Assembly (NCBI RefSeq): GCF_001431485.1
Contig: NZ_LDJM01000030.1
Location: 1 to 45,168 of the forward strand
Reading direction: 5' to 3'
Origin: Stenotrophomonas ginsengisoli
Lineage (GTDB): Bacteria; Pseudomonadota; Gammaproteobacteria; Xanthomonadales; Xanthomonadaceae
DNA: 45,168 nucleotides
Below are positions 39,809-45,168 of this stretch, in pieces (position 1 is the first letter of the stretch; each line of letters begins with the position of its first letter). The notes under the pieces were generated by a model. It ran no database searches and was not told the DNA's origin. It saw nothing but the letters and a program-made list of their open reading frames with translations. A program made the position numbers and the translations under genes.

Positions 39809-41944
39809 ATGGATATCACTCTCTCCAAGAATCTGTTGATCGCAGTGGTGCTTGCACCGCTGTTCGGCAGCATCATCGCCGGCCTGTTCGGTCGTCAGGT
39901 AGGTCGCCGCGGCGCCCAGTACGCCACCATCGGTGGCGTGATGCTCAGCTGCGCCCTGTCCATCTACACCTTCTACCAACTGCTGTGGGGTGGTGCGAGC
40001 CCGTTCAACGAGAACGTCTACACCTTCTTCCAGGTCGGCAACTACGCCGCCCACGTTGGCTTCATGGTCGACAAGCTGACCGCGATGATGATGGTCGTGG
40101 TCACCTTCGTGTCGCTGCTGGTGCACATCTACACCATCGGCTACATGGAAGAAGATCCGGGCTACCAGCGTTTCTTCAGCTACATCTCGCTGTTCACCTT
40201 CTCCATGCTCACCCTGGTGATGAGCAACAACTTCCTGCAGCTGTTCTTCGGCTGGGAAGCGGTGGGTCTGGTGTCCTACCTGCTGATCGGCTTCTGGTTC
40301 AAGCGCCCGACCGCGGTGTTTGCCAACCTGAAGGCGTTCCTGGTCAACCGCGTGGGTGACTTCGGCTTCCTGCTGGGTATTTCCGGCATCCTGCTGGCCT
40401 TCGGCACCCTGGACTACGGCACTGCCTTCGCCCGTGCCGGCGAAAGCGGCCTGACCATGGCACAGCTCAAGCACGTCTGGCCGTCGCTGGCCGAAGGTGG
40501 TTCGATCCTGGCTGCCATCGGTGAGTGGTCGCTGATCACCACCATCTGCATCTGCCTGTTCATCGGTGCCATGGGCAAGTCGGCCCAGGTTCCGCTGCAC
40601 GTGTGGCTGCCGGACTCGATGGAAGGACCGACCCCGATCTCGGCGCTGATCCATGCCGCGACCATGGTGACTGCCGGTATCTTCATGGTCACCCGCATGT
40701 CGCCGCTGTTCGAGCTGAGCCCGACGGCGCTGGAGTTCGTGCTGTTCATCGGCGCCACCACGGCCTTCTTCACCGGCCTGATCGGCATCGTGCAGAGTGA
40801 CATCAAGCGCGTGGTTGCCTATTCGACCCTGTCCCAGCTCGGCTACATGACCGTCGCCCTGGGTGTGTCGGCCTATTCGGCTGCCGTGTTCCACCTGATG
40901 ACCCACGCCTTCTTCAAGGCCCTGCTGTTCCTGGGCGCCGGCTCGGTGATCATCGGCATGCACCACGAACAGAACATGTTCAAGATGGGTGGCCTGCGCA
41001 AGTACATGCCGCTGACCTTCATCGGCATGTGGATCGGTACCCTGGCCCTGGTCGGTACGCCGTTCTTCTCCGGCTTCTACTCCAAGGACACCATCATCGA
41101 GGCCGCGGCGCTCAACGCCCACGCCGATGGCGCTTCCTGGGTGGCCACCTACGGTTACTGGGCTGTGCTGGGCGGCGTCATCGTCACCTCGTTCTACAGC
41201 TTCCGCCTGCTGTTTTTGACCTTCTACGGCAAGGAGCGCTTCCGCGACAACCACCACGATGACCACGGCCACGATGCCCACCATGACGACCACGGTCACC
41301 ATGGCGCACACGAGCCGCACGAGTCGCCGTGGGTGGTGACCCTGCCGCTGATGCTGCTGGCGATCCCGTCGATCTTCATTGGCTTCTTCACCGCCGGCCC
41401 GATGCTGTTCGGTACCGACTGGCAGGGCCATGCACCGGCCTCGCTGATTCCAGGCCAGGTCATGGGCTTCTTCACCGGCATCGTTGACTTCGCCGATCCG
41501 GCCCGCGACACCGTCGCCAAGGTGGGCGCCGAGTTCTGGCACGGTGCGGTCAACTACGCGCTGCACGGCATGATGATGCCGGCCTTCTGGCTGACCGTCG
41601 CCGGCTTCGTCCTGGCCTGGGTGATGTACATCGCCAAGCCGGAACTGGCCACCGCTGCGCGCAAGACCTTCGCTCCGGTGATCTACGTGCTGGAAAACAA
41701 GTACGGCTTCGACAAGCTGTGGATCGACGGCTTTGCCGGCGGCAGCGTCAAGCTGGGCAAGGCTTCCCGTGCGGTGGATACCGGTCTGGTTGACGGTGTG
41801 ATGGTGAATGGTTCGGCCAAGCTGGTGGAGTTGTTCTCCAACCTGCTGCGTCGCACCCAGTCCGGCTACCTGTACCACTATGCGTTCGCGATGATCATCG
41901 GCCTGATTGCCCTGCTGGGCCTGCTGATGCATTACTGGCGCTGA
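39809..41944 (+). CDS. nuoL: NADH-quinone oxidoreductase subunit L
   Basis: The largest antiporter-like proton-pumping subunit, with a long lateral helix at the C-terminus. It has 711 residues and about 16 helices. Conserved parts are the GWEAVGLVSYLLIGFW segment with its key Glu, MGKSAQVPLHVWLPDSMEGPTPISALIHAATMVTAG, and the KRVVAYSTLSQLGYM helix. Between helices near residues 480-508 there is a hydrophilic loop with eleven His and several Asp residues. The gene is four bases from nuoM. Confidence 0.97.
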   Translation: MDITLSKNLLIAVVLAPLFGSIIAGLFGRQVGRRGAQYATIGGVMLSCALSIYTFYQLLWGGASPFNENVYTFFQVGNYAAHVGFMVDKLTAMMMVVVTFVSLLVHIYTIGYMEEDPGYQRFFSYISLFTFSMLTLVMSNNFLQLFFGWEAVGLVSYLLIGFWFKRPTAVFANLKAFLVNRVGDFGFLLGISGILLAFGTLDYGTAFARAGESGLTMAQLKHVWPSLAEGGSILAAIGEWSLITTICICLFIGAMGKSAQVPLHVWLPDSMEGPTPISALIHAATMVTAGIFMVTRMSPLFELSPTALEFVLFIGATTAFFTGLIGIVQSDIKRVVAYSTLSQLGYMTVALGVSAYSAAVFHLMTHAFFKALLFLGAGSVIIGMHHEQNMFKMGGLRKYMPLTFIGMWIGTLALVGTPFFSGFYSKDTIIEAAALNAHADGASWVATYGYWAVLGGVIVTSFYSFRLLFLTFYGKERFRDNHHDDHGHDAHHDDHGHHGAHEPHESPWVVTLPLMLLAIPSIFIGFFTAGPMLFGTDWQGHAPASLIPGQVMGFFTGIVDFADPARDTVAKVGAEFWHGAVNYALHGMMMPAFWLTVAGFVLAWVMYIAKPELATAARKTFAPVIYVLENKYGFDKLWIDGFAGGSVKLGKASRAVDTGLVDGVMVNGSAKLVELFSNLLRRTQSGYLYHYAFAMIIGLIALLGLLMHYWR

Positions 41945-41948
41945 CAAG

Positions 41949-43472
41949 ATGGAAATGACTGACGTGTCCAACTGGCCCCTTCTCAGTGTCCTTATCTGGC
42001 TGCCGATCATTGGCGGCGGCCTGATCCTCGCCCTGCGCAACGCGCAGGCCGCCCGCTGGGCGTCGGTCGGCGTTGCCGCGCTGACCTTCGTCCTCAGTCT
42101 GGGCCTGCTCACCGGCTTTGACGCCACCAACCCGGGTCTGCAGTTCATCGAGCAGCGCGCCTGGATCCCGGCTTTCGACATCGGCTACAACCTGGGCGTG
42201 GACGGTATTGCCATCGCCCTGGTCCTGCTGACCACCCTGGTCGGCCTGCTCGCCCTGATCGGCGCCTGGGGCGTGATCGGCAAGCGGGTCAACCAGTACG
42301 TGGCCGCCTTCCTGATCCTGGAAGGTGTGACCGTGGGCATCTTCGCGGCAACCGACGCGATGCTGTTCTACGTGTTCTTCGAAGCCATGCTGATCCCGAT
42401 GTTCCTGATCATCGGTGTGTGGGGCGGCCCGCGCCGCATCTACGCGGCAATGAAGTTCTTCCTGTACACCTTCCTCGGCTCGGTGCTGATGCTGGTGGCC
42501 CTGGTCTACCTGTACATGAAGGGCGGCAGCTTCCAGCTGGTCGACCTGTACGCACTGCCGCTGAGCGCCACCGAGCAGACCTGGATCTTCTTTGCCTTCC
42601 TGATCGCCTTTGCGGTCAAGGTGCCGATGTTCCCGGTCCACACCTGGCTGCCCGATGCCCACGTGGAAGCCCCGACTGCCGGTTCGGTGATCCTGGCCGC
42701 CATTGCCCTGAAGATCGGTGGCTACGGCTTCCTGCGCTTCAACCTGCCGATCGTCCCGGACGCTTCGCAGGAATGGGCATGGTTGGTGATCGCCCTGTCG
42801 CTGGTGGCCGTGGTCTACATCGGCCTGGTCGCCCTGGTCCAGGACGACATGAAGAAGCTGGTGGCGTATTCGTCGATCGCCCACATGGGTTTTGTCACCC
42901 TGGGCATCTTCATCGTGCTGCACCTGGTGCGTGAGTCCGGCAACCTGGATGCGGCCCGTCTGGCCCTGCAGGGTGCAATGGTGCAGATGATCAGCCACGG
43001 CTTCGTCTCCGGTGCCATGTTCACCTGTATCGGTGTCCTGTACGACCGCATGCACACCCGCCGGATCGCCGATTACGGCGGTGTGGCCAACGTGATGCCG
43101 TGGTTTGCCGTGTTCGCCATGCTGTTCTACATGGCCAACTCCGGCCTGCCGGGTACCAGTGGTTTCGTCGGTGAGTTCATGGTCGTGCTGGCCACCTTCC
43201 AGTACAACCCGCTGGTTGCCTTCGTTGCCGCCACCACGCTGATCTTGAGTGCCGGTTACACCCTGTGGCTGTACAAGCGCATCTTCTTCGGTGAAGTGGC
43301 CAACAGCCACGTGGCCGAACTGAAGGACATCAATGGCCGTGAATGGCTGGTGCTGGGCGTGTTTGCCTTCTTCACGCTGGCAGTGGGCCTGTATCCGAAG
43401 CCGTTGACCGACTTGATGGAACCGTCCATTGCACAGCTGGCCATGCAGATCGCTGCCAGCAAGCTGCCGTGA
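41949..43472 (+). CDS. nuoM: NADH-quinone oxidoreductase subunit M
   Basis: Second antiporter-like pumping subunit, 507 residues, about 14 helices. The conserved Glu helix reads AMLFYVFFEAMLIPMFLIIG, the broken helix includes FAVKVPMFPVHTWLPDAHVEAPTAGSVILA, and the Lys helix is DDMKKLVAYSSIAHMGFV. The start at ATG 41949 or two codons later (41955) cannot be separated. A 31-base gap follows to nuoN. Confidence 0.97.
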   Translation: MEMTDVSNWPLLSVLIWLPIIGGGLILALRNAQAARWASVGVAALTFVLSLGLLTGFDATNPGLQFIEQRAWIPAFDIGYNLGVDGIAIALVLLTTLVGLLALIGAWGVIGKRVNQYVAAFLILEGVTVGIFAATDAMLFYVFFEAMLIPMFLIIGVWGGPRRIYAAMKFFLYTFLGSVLMLVALVYLYMKGGSFQLVDLYALPLSATEQTWIFFAFLIAFAVKVPMFPVHTWLPDAHVEAPTAGSVILAAIALKIGGYGFLRFNLPIVPDASQEWAWLVIALSLVAVVYIGLVALVQDDMKKLVAYSSIAHMGFVTLGIFIVLHLVRESGNLDAARLALQGAMVQMISHGFVSGAMFTCIGVLYDRMHTRRIADYGGVANVMPWFAVFAMLFYMANSGLPGTSGFVGEFMVVLATFQYNPLVAFVAATTLILSAGYTLWLYKRIFFGEVANSHVAELKDINGREWLVLGVFAFFTLAVGLYPKPLTDLMEPSIAQLAMQIAASKLP

Positions 43473-43503
43473 TCGGCCCCAAGTGAATTGATTCCAGGAT
43501 TTG

Positions 43504-44967
43504 ATGATGACAACGCCGACCCTACCGCCGATGTCCGTTGCTGATCTGGCGCCGCTCGCTCCCGAGCTGGTGCTGATCGGCGGCGCCTTCGCCTTGATGA
43601 TTGCAGACCTGTTCATCAGCAACCGCAACAAGGTGTGGACCCACCTGTTGTCGGTACTGGTACTGGCCGTGGTCCTGTTCATGCTTGCCACCGGTACGGG
43701 CGGGCAGGGCGAAGTGCTCAACGGCATGTTCGTCCGTGATACCGCTGCCGATGTTATGAAGGCGGTGATCGTGCTGGTGACCGGGATGACCCTGGTCTAT
43801 GGCTTCAGCTACCTGCGCGAACGCAACCTGTTCCAGGGCGAGATTCCGGTCCTGATCCTGTTCGCCACCGCGGGCATGATGGTGCTGGTGTCCTCGGGCA
43901 ACCTGCTGATGGCCTACCTGGGCCTGGAACTGCTGGCGCTGTCCTCCTATGCGCTGGTGGCCTCCAACCGCGAAAGCGGCCTGTCCTCCGAAGCGGCGAT
44001 GAAGTACTTCATCCTCGGTTCGCTGGCCTCCGGCCTGCTGCTGTACGGCATGTCGCTGGTCTACGGTGCCACCGGCACCCTGGATCTGTCCGATCTGAAC
44101 GCAGCCATCGCCACCTCCGACGAGGGCGTGCTGCTGATGACCGGTGCGGTGTTCATGATCGCCGGTGTGGCCTTCAAGCTCGGCGCGGCCCCGTTCCACA
44201 TGTGGCTGCCGGACGTGTACCAGGGTGCCCCGGCACCGATCGCCATGTTCATCAGCTCGGCTCCCAAGCTGGCTGCATTCGGCATGGCCTACCGCCTGCT
44301 GGAGCAGGGCGTCGGTTCGCTGTCTGACCAGCTGCAGCTGATGCTGGCCGGCCTGGCCGCACTGTCTCTGATCATCGGCAACCTGATGGCCCTGGCCCAG
44401 ACCAACCTCAAGCGCATGCTGGCCTTCTCCACCGTTTCGCACATCGGCTTCCTGCTGATGGGCATTGCCGGTGGTGGCAAGGACGGTTATGCCGCCGCCA
44501 TGTTCTACGGCATCACCTATGCGCTGATGTCCACCGCCGCCTTCGGTGCGATCATCGTGCTGTCGCGCAAGGGCTTTGAAGCCGAGTCCATCGATGACTT
44601 CAAGGGCCTGAATGCCCGCAATCCGTGGATGGCCGGCATGGTGTTGTGCATCATGGCCTCGCTGGCCGGTGTGCCGCCGCTGCTGGGCTTCTTCTCCAAG
44701 ATGTTCGTGCTCAGCGCCGCGGTCAACGGTGGCCTGCTGTGGCTGGCCCTGCTGGGCGTGATCGCTTCGGTGGTCGGTGCGTTCTACTACCTGCGCGTGA
44801 TCAAGGTCATGTACTTTGACGAGCCGGTGGGCGAGCCGATGCCGGCCAACGACGACCGTGCCGTGGGCATCCTGTTCGGTGTCAATGCCCTGGCCCTGCT
44901 GGCCCTGGCCCTGGCTTTCAACCCGATCATGGCCTGGTGCCAGAAGGCATTTGCCCATCTGGCGTAA
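43504..44967 (+). CDS. nuoN: NADH-quinone oxidoreductase subunit N
   Basis: Third antiporter-like pumping subunit and last gene of the operon, 487 residues from 43504. Conserved segments are YLGLELLALSSYALVA with its Glu, FKLGAAPFHMWLPDVYQGAPAPIAMFISSAPKLAAF, and the Lys helix TNLKRMLAFSTVSHIGFLLMG. AGGA at 43496-43499 is better spaced for the second ATG at 43507. After the TAA no classical terminator is seen; a promoter-like -10 begins 31 bases later. Confidence 0.97.
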   Translation: MMTTPTLPPMSVADLAPLAPELVLIGGAFALMIADLFISNRNKVWTHLLSVLVLAVVLFMLATGTGGQGEVLNGMFVRDTAADVMKAVIVLVTGMTLVYGFSYLRERNLFQGEIPVLILFATAGMMVLVSSGNLLMAYLGLELLALSSYALVASNRESGLSSEAAMKYFILGSLASGLLLYGMSLVYGATGTLDLSDLNAAIATSDEGVLLMTGAVFMIAGVAFKLGAAPFHMWLPDVYQGAPAPIAMFISSAPKLAAFGMAYRLLEQGVGSLSDQLQLMLAGLAALSLIIGNLMALAQTNLKRMLAFSTVSHIGFLLMGIAGGGKDGYAAAMFYGITYALMSTAAFGAIIVLSRKGFEAESIDDFKGLNARNPWMAGMVLCIMASLAGVPPLLGFFSKMFVLSAAVNGGLLWLALLGVIASVVGAFYYLRVIKVMYFDEPVGEPMPANDDRAVGILFGVNALALLALALAFNPIMAWCQKAFAHLA

Positions 44968-44997
44968 TTAGGGCTTCCCTAACGCGTTAAGTTGGTG

Positions 44998-45003
44998 TAA
45001 TAT
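44998..45003 (+). promoter_or_regulatory. Probable -10 box of the downstream tRNA/rimP operon
   Basis: TAATAT lies in the only AT-rich patch after nuoN and about 150 bases before the tRNA-like sequence at the right edge. TTCCCT at 44975-44980 is at the right distance for a weak -35 (17-base spacer). Confidence 0.5.
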
Positions 45004-45029
45004 TTGCCTCACATTGAAGCAAGGCGCGC

Positions 45030-45131
45030 CCATCCGGGCCGCACTTGCACTGCCAGCGGAGACGCTGGCGGCAAGCTGAGCCACCTGCCAGGGTGGGGTG
45101 CTTGGGATTCATCGGCCAGGGTGACCTGCCG
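45030..45131 (+). ncRNA. Structured leader RNA with exclusive stems
   Basis: This GC-rich stretch between the promoter-like site and the tRNA is unusually foldable. GCCAGCG-GAGA-CGCTGGC (45052-45069) is a perfect stem with an outer CTTGC/GCAAG pair (45044-45048 with 45071-45075). CCACC-TGCCAG-GGTGG (45081-45096) is enclosed by CAAGC/GCTTG (45072-45076 with 45100-45104). The outer pairs share bases 45072-45075 and cannot coexist. A third hairpin, CAGG-GTGA-CCTG, is at 45117-45128. No known RNA family is recognised. Confidence 0.4.
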
Positions 45132-45154
45132 GGTGGTCCGCCAAAAGATTCTGT

Positions 45155-45168
45155 TGCGGGGTGGAGCA
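45155..45168 (+). tRNA. Start of an initiator tRNA-Met gene, cut by the window edge
   Basis: The last 14 bases, TGCGGGGTGGAGCA, match the 5' end of bacterial tRNA-fMet: acceptor strand, U8, and the start of the D arm. In E. coli metY-rimP-nusA follows the secG-leuU region, and the secG-tRNA-Leu(GAG) order is present here too. Only the first 14 bases are visible, so this is an inference. Confidence 0.6.

Overview
The window looks like chromosomal DNA from a gamma-proteobacterium of the Xanthomonadaceae (Lysobacteraceae), most like Stenotrophomonas, Xanthomonas or Pseudoxanthomonas. This rests on high GC, strongly GC-ending codons, and the gene order asd-fimV-truA-trpF ... trpB-trpA-accD and tpiA-secG-tRNA-Leu-nuoA-N. 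Species-level assignment is not possible by eye.

Layout. (1) Positions 1-1341: the 3' end of an IS3-family transposase (orfB), followed directly by an alpha/beta hydrolase whose N-terminus was removed by the insertion. (2) 1342-4976: a small DUF4298-like gene, then minus-strand genes for an MgtC/DUF4010-type membrane protein, phosphatidylserine decarboxylase (psd) with a textbook terminator, and a Sco1/SenC copper chaperone. (3) 5061-11794: plus-strand housekeeping genes prmB-aroC, asd, fimV, truA-trpF, several with 4-bp start/stop overlaps. (4) 11940-21887: a compact five-gene block (yqiJ-like OB-fold membrane protein, yqiK-like flotillin, a 1781-aa AAA+ ATPase, an unrecognised helical protein, TelA). 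It lies between trpF and trpBA and is the least understood part of the window. (5) 21948-24986: a divergent LysR regulator (TrpI-like) and trpB-trpA. (6) 25148-29824: accD-glmM, a 2-oxoglutarate/Fe(II) oxygenase, tpiA and secG. (7) 29871-29955: tRNA-Leu(GAG). (8) 30064-44967: the complete nuoA-N operon for respiratory complex I. (9) 44968-45168: a promoter-like site, a structured leader and what looks like the first 14 bases of an initiator tRNA-Met, the expected start of a metY-rimP-nusA operon.

How the genes work together. trpF, trpA and trpB encode the last steps of tryptophan synthesis, and aroC supplies chorismate. The five-gene block pairs a membrane flotillin/NfeD-like couple with an AAA+ ATPase and TelA, which suggests an envelope- or stress-related machine, but its function is unproven. 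The nuo genes encode the proton-pumping NADH:quinone oxidoreductase. Points of note are the five-gene module, a 28-codon reading frame or hairpin wedged between nuoD and nuoE, mutually exclusive RNA pairings in the leader at the right edge, the IS-broken hydrolase, and a His-rich loop in NuoL.
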